Notes: generated by a model not told the origin, from the letters alone. 64,000 nt of DNA from Heloderma charlesbogerti (GCA_026122225.1 JANEZZ010000739.1:1736001-1800000), one strand, 5' to 3'. Shown: positions 43,032 to 56,114, numbered from the stretch's first letter. Translations and numbers: made by a program.

Positions 43032-45500
43032 CTAGACACACATTCCACTGTTTTCCTCCAGAGCAGTTAATGTCTCAGCGCTGGACTGTTTACAACCTGC
43101 TTTGAATGGGAGCCGACCCTACTGAAAAACTGGTCAATATCAGAGTATGACTTCACTCATTCCGCAATCCTTTATTTCGAAACGTTTAGGAGGGCTTGGT
43201 ACTGCTTCATGCACTGCTGTATCCCCACGGAGATTTAGACCCTTTCCTATACTAGTGCAACAAACAAGACCCAGAAATGGAGCAATCCTTTGCAAGAGAG
43301 TTGGCCCCAATAGTTGCCAAGTTCTCAAGCTACTCGTATTAGTTTTTCCCTGAGAGAAATCCCAGGACAGTTCTGCATTGCAGAAATCCCTGAAAATGAT
43401 CAACAACTTCACGGACAGAGTCTCTGGCCCTTCGGCACTGCTCTGAGCATTGTGGATGTCTTTTACAGGATTTTCCAGTATTATTGTTAATGTTTCTTGA
43501 GGCCTCTAGATGTCCCCTGGGGCTTAGTGAGGAGCACAGTTAATCAGGGACGTGCCGATAATTGCAGGGGAGAAAAGTCCCTTTCCCTGTGCTGCCATTA
43601 CTGTGGCACGAAAAGAGCCAAACTCAGCTGCAGCGGCAGGTGGCAGGTGACTTGGTGCGTCCAGGCTCCCTTAGCCCAAGCAAGGGGAGTGTCAGCCGGC
43701 TTCCTGCTCAGGCTGTTTTGGGGAGACACAGAAGTAATCCTCATCTCATTTAGCATCTGCACCCACTTGACCACAGCCCCACCACTTGCAGAACTATGTG
43801 TGCTGTTCTGAAAGAGTCTGCAGCTTTATTGATCTCAACCTATAGTAAACACACACACACACCTCTTTAAACAAGTATAAGCCACTGAGGAGGAAAGCCA
43901 GCTCATGGATTCCCTATGCCTAGGCTGACTGGCATAGATGCCATTCCACAAAATGGTGCCCAGGATCTCAACTAAGTCCTTAGTGACTATTGTGGTCAGC
44001 TCTGCCCTCTCAATGCATGTGCGCAGTGTGATATCCAGGCAGCGCCAGCTCAGATCACTGCCACCTGTGGACCAACCAGGTTCACCGGGAGGAGATTTGA
44101 GACCCCTTGCTCAATCTGTAACCTGACTGATTGACATTTGTGCTGCACCTCCCTCAGATGGTATTGACTGGCTCCCCTCCCATCACAGGCCCACCCACCT
44201 TGATGTAAAGCCTGTGTTAGCTTGGCACCCTTCTGTTCAACCTCTTGTGATGTGTGCCTATTTACATAGATGCATGCAGATTACACACACATCAACTGAA
44301 CCTAGAGATGCAGAATCTTTTGACATGGAACTCTGGGTGCAAAGGAAAATCTGATACCCCAAAGGCTAAGGAAGTCAGAGACCACAGACAAAGTCCTTGA
44401 AAGCCGTTATTTGAAAGAAGAACTGAAGTGAATCACCGGATGAAGTTCATTCACCAGGGGAATTGGAATCATAAATTCAAAAGACATTAAAATGGAGACA
44501 GTGAGGGCACCATCCTATCGAGAGAGGCACCAGCCTCTGACCTCAGAGGCTACTGACGATCCTACGCAGGCCAGCCACAGCACAGGATAGAGGGTCTAGC
44601 GTCTAGCTGCAGCTTCAGGGAGGAGGACAGAGGGGGACTGGAGACCCGATAGGAAACTGTTCAAAATAGCTTCTGCGGTCTCCTCCCCTCCCTGTGTCCA
44701 GAAATTTTCCTATTTTCACCCTCAACATGCTCCATTTACAAGCATAGTGAGGGCAGCGGGTTGGAAAGAACTGTGCTGGCTATGAAGGGGCAAGGAAGGG
44801 GGCAGGGAGTGCCATTTCTGGGAACTGAGGTTGGACATCCTTATTTCTCAGAAACAAACAAACAAATTGTACCGGCTATGGGGGGGGGGCAGGGTAAGGG
44901 GTGGGGAGTGCAGTTGCTGGGGTTGGGCAACCTTGTTTCCCAGGAACCAAAAAAAAAATCCTATGGCTGCCTAGATAATGTCTAGTGGCATGGGACTGCC
45001 ACTTTTAAAAGAAGAAAAGAATTTAAATTTCAGTGATATACCTAGATACATCAATATACAGAAAGTGAGTGAGTGAGTGTGTGTGCGTGCGTGCGTGCGT
45101 GCATGTGTGTGAGAGAGAGAGAGAGAGAGAGAAGGTCAACCCTACCATTACCCAGAGTCATGCACTTGCCTCAGGCATCAGATTTTGGGAATCAGGGAGG
45201 ACACCAACATGGTAGTTGTTTAGTTTGTCATTCTTGTATTTTTAAGGTCCACGATGATGAGGGGGGATAGCAGGATTTTCTGCCTTGTGTGCCAGAGTAG
45301 CCTGGCTTGACTTGTGTGGGTGAGGAGTGTGAGTTGTCGATCCTCCCAAGGCAACCAATTTTCTGGGGCCAGCCCTGATGTCTGACTGAGAAGAGGAGTA
45401 GTGTTGGGAGTGGGACCTTGAAGATAATTTCATATTGACATATTAAATTTAAGCACCGAGCATTAAACAGCATTGAGTATATGAATTGTATCCTCAGCTC
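43032..45500 (-). other. 5' flank of V2R copy A
   Basis: Paralogous to copy B (8462-9330) and copy C (56646-62640). Shared blocks: AGAAATGGAGCAATCCTTTG, CATCCCAGGCAGC-type sequence near 44030, GCAGAATCTTTTGACATGG near 44309 (compare 61251), and CCAGATTTTGGG-type sequence near 45178 (compare 62387). It holds any ancestral promoter. No core promoter can be pinned down. An (AC)n tract lies at 43846-43861. Confidence 0.7.
45065..45132. repeat. Compound (GAGT)n, (GT/GC)n, (GA)n microsatellite
   Basis: AGTGAGTGAGTGAGTG, GTGCGTGCGTGCGTGC and about ten GA units. The paralogous place in copy C (62290-62360) has a (TG)n tract instead. Confidence 0.9.
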
Positions 45501-45529
45501 CTGTCCATCTTGATTTGTTACACAGAATG

Positions 45530-46222
45530 AGGAGGGGAGTGGTTGGCTGGGTCCAGGAGGATGTAAATTACTCTTTGAGAGAGGGCTGGTGGTACCAGCC
45601 TTCTTAAAAACGGCACTAATCAGGCTGTTCCTGCAAAAAACCCTAAGCTTGACCCAGAAGTGGAGAACTAGGAATTTCACTGTCCCTGGCCACCCTCTGG
45701 GATGACCTTTGCTGAGAGAAAGATGGGAGTGCAACCGTGTTGGTTCTGTTGGACCCCACAGTGGCTTTTGATACCATTGACCATGGTATCCTTCTGGATC
45801 AGCTCTCTGGGTTGGGAAACTGGGGCACTGTTTTACAGTAGTTCCATTGCTACTTGGATGGTCAGTTACAGAAGATGAAATCAGAAGACAAAAGTGAAAT
45901 CTTGCGCAGCCAGAACACAGTTCCACAGCTAGGGCTCATTGTGCCAAAGTCCCCATTAGAACAAACCATTGCTGAACCATCCAGCAACATCAGAGCAGAC
46001 CTTCAGCTTCACAGCGAGGCACATAGGTTCCTGCCAGAAAGGCATTCCAGTCTAGGAAAAATAATAATAGTTTTTCGTATGTGTTGTTGTCTATTTTGTC
46101 CATATGGTTTTATGTAAATGTTTTTTTAAACTTTGTCTATTGTATTTTAATGTTTTTACTTTTGTACACCACCCAGAGAGCTTTGGCTATGGGGCAGTAT
46201 AGAAATATAATAAATAATTATT
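45530..46222 (+). mobile_element. L2-type LINE, internally deleted 3' portion
   Basis: GTGGTACCAGCCTTCTTAAA, then TGGACCCCACAGTGGCTTTTG encoding L-L-D-P-T-V-A-F-D-T-I-D-H (the RT palm block), then a jump to the 3' end CACCCAGAGAGCTTTGGCTA and an (AATA)n tail. Its tail adjoins the start of segmental duplication copy C. Confidence 0.75.
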
Positions 46223-47734
46223 TGTAATTCCACGTCTCTAACCCTTTGAAAAATATTACCGGGTAGTTTTCTCAGCCTGTTCCTCAAAGAAAGGATCTTA
46301 AACATGTTTTACGGCATATGAAATTAGGAGATGTTCCTAGATGTAAAGCTGCTTAGTCTGCCCCTCCAAAGAAAACACGCTACACATGTTTACATAGTGA
46401 GGTCCCACAAAGGTCCCACATAGGTCCCACAAAGTCTGAGGGGATTTCCTAGTAAATAGGCTTAGGATTTCAATCCAGGTCTAACAGTCTGTCACATGCT
46501 TATGAGATTTGATCTTTCATATCACACAGTCCCCTTTCCGCACAGATATGCAGAGCTTCTGTTTTGAAAGGGAGATAGTGGCCTAAATCCAATTGCTACT
46601 CTCAGCTAGAGTAGACACACTGAACCAATGGGAACTTGGTAAGTCCACACTTCTCTAAGTTGCATTGCTTCAACAGGTCTCCTCTGGTGGGGACTGGGAA
46701 TTGGATCCGTGATCTGAACTGCTTGCTATGGACTCATCTCAGCATCGTGCTGGTACCACTGTGTAGATGTCAGCAGAAGAGTAGCCATTCATATGACCAG
46801 GTGTGTTTTGACAATGGCGGGAACAGTGTAAAAATCCCACTGCTCTAGGATGTAGTGTGTGGGCAAATATCCAACAATTTCTGTTGTGATTGCTACATAT
46901 GTGTAAGAAATGCAGTCCTGCCGGGTTTCCATACTGTTACAGTTGAATGAAATGTTGGAGAGTAGCTAGCTAGATAACAGTCTGAACTGAGGTAACTTGC
47001 AAACAGAAGAGTCGGATTTCTTTGAACAGAGAATGATCAACACAAGAAGCTTCAATGGGCTATGGATAATGTTGAGAGGGACCCCCAGTAGTCAAGGCTT
47101 ACCAGCAACAGCAGAATCCTAGCCATATCTACTCAGAAGTCCCATTAAGTTCTATGGGGTTTGTTGTTGTTGTTCAGTCGTTAAGTCGTGTCTGACTCTT
47201 CATGACCCCATGGACCATAGCACGCCAGGCCTTCCTGTCTTCCACTCTCTCCCGGAGTGTGCTCAAGTTCATATTCATTGCATCGGTGATGCAATCTAGC
47301 CATCTCATCCTCTGCCATCCCCTTCTCCTTTTGCCTTCAATCTTTCAAGCATCAGAGTCTTTTCCGGGAAGTTTTCTCTTCGCATTAGGTGGCCAAAATA
47401 TTTGAGCTTCAGCTTCAGTATCTGTCCTTCCAATGAGCACTCAGGGTTGATTTCCCTTAGGATGGACTGATTTGACCTCCTTGCAGTCCACGGGAGTCGT
47501 AAAAGTCTTCTCCAGCACCACAGTTCGAAAGCATCAATTCTTCAGCGCTCAGCCTTTCTTATAGTCCAGCTCTCACAGCCATACATTACTACTAGGGAAA
47601 CCATAGCTTTGATTATACGAACCTTGTTGGCAAGGTGATGTCTCTGCTTCTTACTATGCTGTCTAGCTGTGCTATAGCTTTCCTCCCAAGGAGCAAGCGT
47701 CTCTTAATTTCATGGCTACAGTCACCGTCTGCGG

Positions 47735-48700
47735 TAGGGATATACGAAAGTTCCGCCACAGATCTAGGGGAGGCCGAATGCCAGCACATTCGGCCGCTGG
47801 AAGTGGTGGCGGAACAGCCCGCCACCCCCCCCGCCACCCCCCCGGGACGGGACTTACCTGGGGCAGATCTTTGTGGCAGCGGCGGCTCCAGTGGCGGCTG
47901 CGGCGGTGGTTCGGCGGCGGCGGTGGCTGCGGCGGCTGCGGCGGCCAGTCTTCTGACCGGCTGCCGCCAGCACCATTTCCAAGTTTTATAAAAAAACAAA
48001 ACAAAAAAAGTGATAGGCTACGTAAAGATTTACGTAGCCTATCATGGCTAAATTTTAAAAAAAACACCATGATAGGCTACATAAATGTTTAAGTAGCCTA
48101 TCACGGCTGATTAAAACACACACACACACACACATGCATAAGCAAATGGCGGCGCCCATGAGCGCCGCCATTTGCGTTCCTTATTTTGGCACATCTTAGT
48201 CTATGTAAACATTCACGTAGACTAAGACGGCAAAAATAAGGGGAACACAAATAGCATAGACGCTACGCTATTTCCGTTCCCCTTATTTTCGCCGTCTTAG
48301 TCTACGTACATGTTTACGTAGACTAAGATGTGCCAAAATAAGGAATGCAAAATAAGGAACGCATTTGCGTATGCGCATTTGTTTTTTTTTAATCGGCCGT
48401 GATAGGCTATGTAAACATTTACGTAGCCTATCACGGCTGACTGCAGGGACGCAAACGGCGATGGCTACGGCCGCCGCTATTTGCATCCCTGCTAGCCAGC
48501 GGCCAGATGTCCGGCTGCTGGCAGAGCCGGCCGGCGGCTCTGCAGAATCACTGCGGAGCACAGCCGGCCGGCCAGGATTCCGGGGGGGGAGGAACGGGGT
48601 GCCTCCCCCACCGGCGAGGATTCTGGGGGGAGGGACGGAACGCATCCCCCGCGACCATCAGCATAATCCCCAAAAGGTAAGTACCTTTCGTAAATCCCTA
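47735..48700. mobile_element. Palindromic hAT-like element in BovB (copy 14)
   Basis: It runs from TAGGGATATACGAAAGTTCC to CCTTTCGTAAATCCCTA. Flanks gtctgcgg (47727-47734) and gtgcgcgt (48701-48708) agree at 5 of 8. The 57-kb BovB copy near 60027 shows the uninterrupted sequence, so one 8-bp duplication is present but decayed. Left GGGACTTACCTGGG and right AAAAGGTAAGTACC are intact. It contains GATAGGCTACGTAAAGATTT hairpins and a CTTAGTCTATGTAAACATTC pair. Confidence 0.9.
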
Positions 48701-49315
48701 GTGCGCGTTTATCTTGGAGCCCAAGAAAGTAAAATCTGTCACTACTTCCGTTTCTTCCCCTTCCATATGCCAGGAAGTGATGGGGCCAGATGCCATGATC
48801 TGAGTTTTTTTAATGTTGAGTTTCAAACCAGCTCTTTAGATCCTCTTTGCTTTCTGCCATTAGGGTGGTATCATCTGCGTATCTGAGGTTGTTGATAATT
48901 CTCCCGGCAATCTTAATCCCGACCTGTGATTCATCCAACCCGGCGTTTCTCTTGATGTACTCTGCATATAAATTAAATAAGCAGGGTGACAATATACAGC
49001 CTTGTCGTACTCCTTTCCCAATTTTGAACCACTCGGTTGTTCCATGTCTGGTTCTTACTGTTGCTTCTTGACCCTCATACAAGTTTCTCAGGAGACAGGT
49101 AATGTGGACTGCTACTCCCATCTCTTTAAGAATTTGCCAGAGTTTGTTGTGATCCACACAATCAAAGGCTTTAGTGTAGTCAATGAAGCAGAAATAGTCA
49201 TTTTTCTGGAATTCTCTTGCTTTCTCCATGATCCAGTGAATGTTGGCGATTTGATCTCTAGTTCCTCTGCCTCCTCGAAACCCAGCTTGTACTTCTGGTA
49301 GTTCTTGGTTCACAT

Positions 49316-49894
49316 TAGGGTTGGCGGAAAATTCCTCCATGAATCTTCGGGAGGCCGAGTGCCGATGCATTCGGCCCCCTGAAAGTGTTGGGGAAATTCT
49401 CCGCTGGGATGGGACTTACCTTCGGCGAATGTCCCTCTCGGCAGCGGGTTCTGGCGGCGGTTCGGTGGCAGTTCGTCAGGGGCGGGGGCGACGGCCGGTC
49501 TCCCGACTGGCTGCCGCCACCACCATTGCAAAAAAAAAAAGTAAAGTAAAACAAACAAACAAACACCCGTGATATGCTACGTGACGATTTATGTAGCCTA
49601 TCATGGCTAGATTTCCAAAGTCAGCCATGATAGGCTACGTAAATCGTCACATAGCCTATCACGGGTGTGTGTGTGTGTTTTACTTTTTTTTTCACGGCCG
49701 GGTAGACGGGGGGCTCCTCCCTGCCCTGAATTTCGGCGGCGAGGGATGGGGCGCCTCCCCCCCGGCCTGAATTTCGGCCGGACGAGGCAGGGCACCTCCC
49801 CCCCTTGCCTGAACTTCGGGGGGAGAACCGAAGCGCCTCCCCCCCACCGTGAATCAAGCTGCGGGATGAGGTAAGTCCCTCTCGTCCATCCCTA
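49316..49894. mobile_element. Palindromic hAT-like element in BovB (copy 15)
   Basis: Perfect octamer gttcacat at 49308-49315 and 49895-49902. The empty site is seen in the 57-kb BovB copy near 59380. Left end TAGGGTTGGCGGAAAATTCC, right end CTCTCGTCCATCCCTA. Only two GATAGGCTACG hairpins remain in the core, so this is an internally deleted 579-bp copy that keeps both end modules and both outward GGTAAGT motifs. Confidence 0.93.
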
Positions 49895-52800
49895 GTTCAC
49901 ATTCTGCTGCAGCCTAGATTGTAGGATTTTGAGCATAACCTTGCTGGCATGTGAAATGAGTGCAATTGTGTGGTAGTTTGAACACTTTTTGTCATTGCCC
50001 TTCTTTGGAATTGGAATGTGAACTGACGTTTTCCAGACTTGTGGCCACTGTTGAGTGTTCCAAATTTGTTGGCATATTGAGTGCAGCACTTTAACAGCAT
50101 CATCTTTTAGGATTTTAAATAGCTCAGCTGGAATACTGTCATCTCTGCTAGCTTCGTTGTTACTAATGCTTCCTAAGGCCCACTTGACTTCACTCTCGAG
50201 GATGTCCGGCTCAAGTTCAGTGACCGCAATATCATGGCTATCAGGGACATTCAGATCTTTCCTGTATAGTTCTTCTGTGTATTATTTCCACCTCTTCTGA
50301 ATCTCATCTGCTTCTGTTAGGTCCCTGCCTTCTTTGACCTTTATCATGCCCGTCTTTGCACAATACATTCCCTTAAGATCTCCGATTTTGTTGAAAAGAT
50401 CTCTATTCTTTCCCATTCTATTGTTTTCCTCGATTTCTTTGCATTGTTCATTTAAGAAGGCCTTCTTGTCTCTCCTTGCTGTTCTCTGGAACTCTACATT
50501 CAGTTGGATATATCTTCCCCTTTCTCCCTTGCTTTTTGCTTCTCTTCTTTCCTCAGCTACTTGTAAAGCCCCATCAGACAGCCACTTTGCTTTCTTGCAT
50601 TTCTTTTTCTTTGGGATGGATTGAGTTGCTGCCTCCTGAACAATGTTACGGACCTCCTTCCATAGTTCCTCAGGCACTCTGTCTATCAGGTCTAATCCCT
50701 TAAACGTATTCCTCATCTCCACTGTATATTCATCAGGGATATGATTTAGGTCATACCTAAATGGTTTAGTGGTTTTCCCTACGTTCTTCAATTTAAGCCG
50801 AAATTTTGCAAGAAGCAACTCATGATCTGAGCCACAGTCAGCTCCAGGTCTTGTTTTTTACTGACTGTATAGAGCTTCTCCATCTTTGGCTGCAAGGGAC
50901 ATAATCAATCTGATTTCGATATTGACCATCTGGTGATGTCCATGTGTAGAGTCGCCTCTTGTGCTGTTGGAAAAGAGTGTTTGCTATGATCAACGTGTTC
51001 TCTTGGCAAAACTCTATTAGCTTTTGTCCTGCTTCATTTTGTACACCAAGGCCATGCCTGCCTGTTATCCCAGTGATTTCTTGACTTCCTACTTTAGCAT
51101 TCCAATCCCCTATGATGAAGAGGACATCTTTGTTTGGTGTTAGTTCTAGAAGGTGTTGTAGGTCTTCATAGAACCAATCAAGCTCAGCTTCTTCAGCCTC
51201 CATGGTTGGGGCATAGACTTGAATTACTGTGATGTTGAACGGTTTGCCTTGGATTCATACTGAGATCATTCTATCGTTTTTGAGATTGTACCCCAGTATT
51301 GCTTTCCCCACCCTTTTGTTGACTATGAGTGCCACTCCATTTCTTCTAAGGGATTCTTGCCCACAGTAGTAGATATGATGGTCACCTGAATTAAATTTGC
51401 CCATGCCTGTCCATTTGAGTTTGCTGATTCCCAAGATGTTGATGTTCAATCTTGCCTTCTCATGTTTGACCACCTCGAGCTTACCTTGATTCATTGACCT
51501 TACATTCCAGGTTCCTAAACAATATTGTTCTTTACAGCATTTTCTTTTCACCACCAGACATATCCACAGCTGAGTGTCCTTTCGGCTTTGGCCCAGCCAC
51601 TTCACTCTTTCTGACACTACTTGGAAATTCCCTCTGCTCTTCCCCAGTAGTATATTGGAAACCTTCTGACCTGATGGGCTCACCTTCCGGCATCATATCT
51701 TTTAGCCTTGTGATACGTTCCATGGGGTTTTCTTGTCAAGAATACTGGAGTGGGTTGCCATTTCCTTCTCCAGCGGACCACATTTTGTCAGAACTCTCCA
51801 CCATGACCTGTCCATCTTGGGTGGCCCTGCACGGCATAGCTTATGGCTTCACTGAGTTACGCAAGCCCCTTCGCCACAACAAGGCAGTGATCCATGAAGG
51901 GATCTATGGGGTTTAGTCCTCACTAAGTACGTGTGTTTAGAACTGCGTCCTTCAGGGCATCCATTTTTGCTCTTGAGTGTTCCCGTCTCAAAACTGCACA
52001 ACACTAGGCTCCCCTCTTCCTTCATTGGCCTCTGGTGACTGGCCTGAGGGCACCTAAACCCTTCTTCCCAGAAGCGAATAGGCTAGATTAAATGTTCCCT
52101 ATCCAGGCTTTGTAAACAGGTGAGAAGGAATGATCCCCTCACTTCAGCTAGACCTCGGAACACCCACTTTTAGCTAAGATTTCTATTGTAATTTCCCACC
52201 AGATAAATATTTTCTCATATTTTGGACTTTGTGTTTTTTTACTTGAATTACATGCTCTGAGCAACCATGGTTAATGCTTGATGTATCATGCTTCATGTAT
52301 CACCAGGGCCTGCCACCTTGAGATCACCATGGGCCATCTCTAGGTCTCAGGTTTGGATCCTGATATCTCAGGGCCTGGGATGTTCCAAACCTGGGAACTC
52401 TACTCATGACATCATTCTACTCTAACAGCTTACTTGGTTCTGGCGATCATAGCAGCAGCATCCTATGGTAAAAACGTAGCTCCCACTTGACTCCAGACTG
52501 TTGGACACAGCAGAAGGCAACCACCCTTTAAAATCATCTGGAACACAATACCCAACATGACCCAAGCAGGAACTCAACTCTCAACAAGGATGGCAGTGGT
52601 GTCTGGAAGCTGAGCTGGGCAGGGAGCAGGGCTGGGGGTGGGGATTCTCATTTCTACCACCCATCCCAATCTGCCAGCTGAGGCAAGAGGCTTGCTGAGC
52701 CTAGTGGTAGGGCTGGTGTTGGGTGCTGTGTCTACCTGGGTTTGATTTCTTTGGGATGGTAGTCACTGGAGGCTTATGGCATTTTTCAGTATTTGAGTTT

Positions 52801-53725
52801 ATTTACAAATAGGCAGGTGGGACATAGGTGGAAGAAAACATTCCAATACCAACCCTGCCTGTCCCACATCAGATCTCCAGAGAGCGAGATGTAATCCTGA
52901 AATATTTTCAGAGGTTACACCTCAATTCACTGTCATTCTCATACGTTCTCCATCTTTTTCTCCCAAGAGTTCTTGTAGTGTTTCTCAGTCACACCTAGCT
53001 TGTCCCCTCCCTCTTGCTGGAGAGAGTGAATAAGGATGAGTCACCTTCTCTAACTATCCCCAAGCCCTTCCAGGGCATTTTTCTTTACAGTCTATAACAG
53101 AACATGTGTCTTTAAACATTGCCACGGACTATTAAGGAACATTGGTAGTCCTTCTGCCTTTATTAACCCTCCCCAGTCCAGGTCCCCACAAACTTTACAT
53201 ATCAGTCTGCCTGTCCATCATTCATCCATCTATAACTGTATATAGTAAAATTTTGACAGACACTATAATTCTTCTCCCTGGCATCTACCTTTCTATATGG
53301 AATAATTTCTGTCTTTTTTGATATAGAGAATATTGGATTACATGTCTGATATGGAGTCAGACACAGCGCTATCCTGATCCAAAGTATGCATCTGTATTTG
53401 ATCACCGTGTTCTTTATCAGTAGCTACTTATATATTTTATTCTTCTTCCCTTTACCTATGAACCACATTTCCAACTAAAACAGACCATAAATCCAACATG
53501 TTTTGTGACAAAAAGCACAACCAAGTATAACTAGGCCTGAATGTAAAAGAGAGGTTTACATTCTTGTATAAGAAGGGCTCTAGCTGTAGCTTGATATTCA
53601 AGGGTGGGTGACATCTTCCTACTCCTTCCAGACCAAAGGTCATGCCAATTTTCATAACATGGGTTTTGCTGGATATGGTATGGTATGTAGCATGCTTGAC
53701 ATCTGTGAAGAACTAAGACTCCTAC

Positions 53726-53852
53726 CCTTCTGATTTGAAATCTTCCCTTCTGGACACGGGGCATAATCATAACAGCAAAATGGCTCCCCTTCCTTCTTTT
53801 TCCTGATGTAACCAGGATTGCAACTGTCATTACACACAGAAATGGGCAGCAC
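53726..53852 (-). pseudogene. V2R copy C, exon 5 (cysteine-rich region exon)
   Basis: 127 bp with intact acceptor (CAAG|GTGCTG) and donor (AAGG|GTAGGA). It reads LPISVCNDSCNPGYIRKKK then FCCYDYAPCPEGKISNQK. The frame is open, but compared with copy B one conserved cysteine is tyrosine (C-C-Y-D-Y) and an asparagine is serine. No other V2R exon survives in this copy. Confidence 0.92.
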
Positions 53853-54350
53853 CTTGTCAGAAACATGAGTGGAGAATAGTTAGGACTGAGAAAAAGATGT
53901 TTTGATAGTTGTGGTTTCAGTTGTAGATGTAAAGAAACGTGGTGTTCTAAATGGGGTAGATTTGATTGATTGATTGATAATGCTTTTATACTGCTAGAAA
54001 TTATAGAATCTCTAAGCAGAAGATATAACAGAGTATTAAAATCACTGCAAAATACAGAATTAATAAACAATTATGAGACAAACACAAAAACAAGCAAATA
54101 AAAATAAACAATAAAATGAAGCAGGGTCAAGATTATCTATTGCAAGACAGGGAAGGAATGGGTAAACATTTTTAGGAGACTCAGAGGGTGTGCACCACTA
54201 TTAAGAAGGCCCACTTTTGAGATGAAGAACATAAGAAGAGCCATGCTAGATCAGACCACAGCTCCAGCTAGTCCAGGTTCTGTTCACACAGTGACCAATC
54301 AGCTCCTCATGGGAAACCCACAAGTAGGACCTGAGTGCAACAGCACTTTG

Positions 54351-55122
54351 CGAGTGGAGATGTGTTAAAGAAGATGCAGAAAACAAGCTTGGGTTGAAAA
54401 TTGGGCCACATTTATTAAATACTTGCAAAGGGGTAACTAGGATGGGCATCTAACTGTGTCAGCGGCTAGCTGGCACTTCTTGGGCAAAAACATACCCAGC
54501 CTGAGGGGTGGCGGGGATCTTGCCATCCCTCCGGACTGCCCCTTCTGAGGGAGGTAGACCTTCCGGTGTCACCCCCGACCCGGTGCCACACAACCCCTGG
54601 GTGAGTGAGAAGAGTTGGTTTCCCAGGCAACCCTTATCCCCCCGCCGAGCCGCACAACCCGTTCAGGGGGCCCTCAGGCATCACCTGTCACCATAAGGTG
54701 CCTCTGCATGCACACCATCCCTACTTTCCTGTTTTTGCCCGTCCTAGCCGCCAACTGGAATGTGACAAATGATAAAGACCATATTCCCTTACAGGACACA
54801 CTCGACCCGCAAAACAGTGTGACGTAGGCAAAAAAGATGCACAGTAATAGGCCAATCGAACTGTGAGCCAAAAAATTCCTACATGGTTCCCAAAGGGCAA
54901 CCGGTAATAAACCTACACTGCTTAGGGGAGGGTGGGAGGGAGCTGCGTCGAGCCAGAGAGCTGAGATTGGGAAGGGGGCTGAGTTTAAGGCAACACAGCC
55001 TGCCCCTCCTTGCATGGTGGTGCCACTGGGGTGCACCAATCAGAGGCCCCTACATCTTGTCACCCCACCCACCCGCAATGCCCCCCCTTTCGGCCAGACA
55101 AGCTGGCGCCGGGGTGAGGGCA
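54351..55122 (-). mobile_element. Ngaro/DIRS-like terminal unit (solo copy 2)
   Basis: Similar over its whole length to 12425-13199 and, over the outer 400 bp, to the inverse of 21590-22010. It begins near GCGAGTGGAGATG and ends GGCGCCGGGGTGAGGGCA. It splits the CR1-type element that in copy B is continuous at 6318-6511 (CAGCACTTT before, TTTCCCAACATGTTCCCCAG after), and no extra duplicated target bases beyond about TTT are visible. Confidence 0.8.
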
Positions 55123-55207
55123 TTTCCCAACATGTTCCCCAGCAACTGGGGTACCTAGGCATACTGCCTCTGAAGCTCGAGGTGTTCCAGAAATCTGAGT
55201 CAGAGAG

Positions 55208-56114
55208 TAGGGATGGACGAAAGTCACTTACCTGTCCTCGAAGCTTGTTCGCAGTGGGGGGGAGGCGCTTCGCTGCTCCCCCCGCGAAGTTCAGGCTGGG
55301 GGGGGAGGCTTCCCGCCTCGCCTGGCTGAAATTCAGGCCGGGGGGGAGGCTTCCCGCCTCGCCCGGCCGAAATTCAGGCCAGGGAGGAGGCGCCTCGCCT
55401 CGCCCGGCCGCGAACTAAAAAGTTTTTTTTTTTTTTTAAGAACGCCCCCGTGATAGCCTATGAGACAATTAACGTAGCCTATCACAGATAGATTTCCAAA
55501 GTCAGCCGTGATAGGCTACGTAAATCGTCACGTAGCCTATCACGGGTGACTTAAAAAAAAAAAAAAAAGCGCGTACACTAATGGCGCCCCCCATACGGAG
55601 CCGCCATTCGCATTCCTTATTTGGTCGCTGTAGTCTACGTAAATCTTTACGTAGATTACAGCAACCAAATAAGGAACGGGAATGGCGGCTCCCTATGGGG
55701 GCCGCCATTATCTGTACGCGCTTTTTTTTTTTTTTTAAAGTCACCCGTGATAGGCTACGTGACGATTTACGTAGCCTATCTTAGCTGACTTTGCAAATCT
55801 AGCCATGATAGGCTATGTTAATCGTCACGTAGCCTATCACGGGGGCGTTTTTGTTTTTTTTTCTTTTCTTGGAATGGCAGCGGTGGCAGCCGGTCGAAAG
55901 ACCGGCTGCTGCTCCCGCCCCGCACGAACACCCGCCGAACCGCCGGCCGGACCCGCTGCCGGGAGGGACATTCGGCAAAGGTAAGTCCCGTCCCGGGGGG
56001 GTGTGCGGGGTGCGGGGGGGTGCAGAGAATTTCTCCCCGGAACTTGTTCGGGGGGCCAAACACGTTGGCGCTCGGCCCCCCGAAGTTTCGGGGAGAAATT
56101 CTCCGCCATCACTA
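55208..56114. mobile_element. Palindromic hAT-like non-autonomous element (copy 16)
   Basis: Left end TAGGGATGGACGAAAGTCAC with ACTTACC; right end GGGGAGAAATTCTCCGCCATCACTA with AAAGGTAAGTCCC. It is close to the 974-bp copies but its centre is shortened (a single GTAGTCTACGTAAATCTTTA hairpin). Flanking octamers (tcagagag, cagtcagg) differ; the CR1 sequence on the right continues at a different point from that on the left, so a deletion accompanied or followed insertion. Confidence 0.88.

Larger units (their letters stand above)
47163..51902 (-). mobile_element. RTE-BovB LINE, near full length, carrying two palindromic insertions
   Basis: Perfect 12-bp duplication tctatggggttt at 47151-47162 and 51903-51914; copy B near 2300 is the empty site. 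Without the two nested elements the BovB is about 3.2 kb. On the minus strand: endonuclease (YCLGTWNVRSMNQGKLEVVK, FIIGDWNAKVGSQEITGI), linker (CKKAKWLSDGALQVAEERRE), RT (DYFCFIDYTKAFDCVDHNKL, YADDTTLMAE). The 3' end (VTKSRTRL-type region and GTT tail) is at 47163. It has stops and frameshifts, including a TGA after MISV (51255-51257) shared with the 57-kb copy. Confidence 0.95.

Noticed and set aside
45228..45926. 232-codon minus-strand open frame
   Set aside because: It is antisense to an L2-type LINE and a duplicated V2R flank, and shows no family motif.
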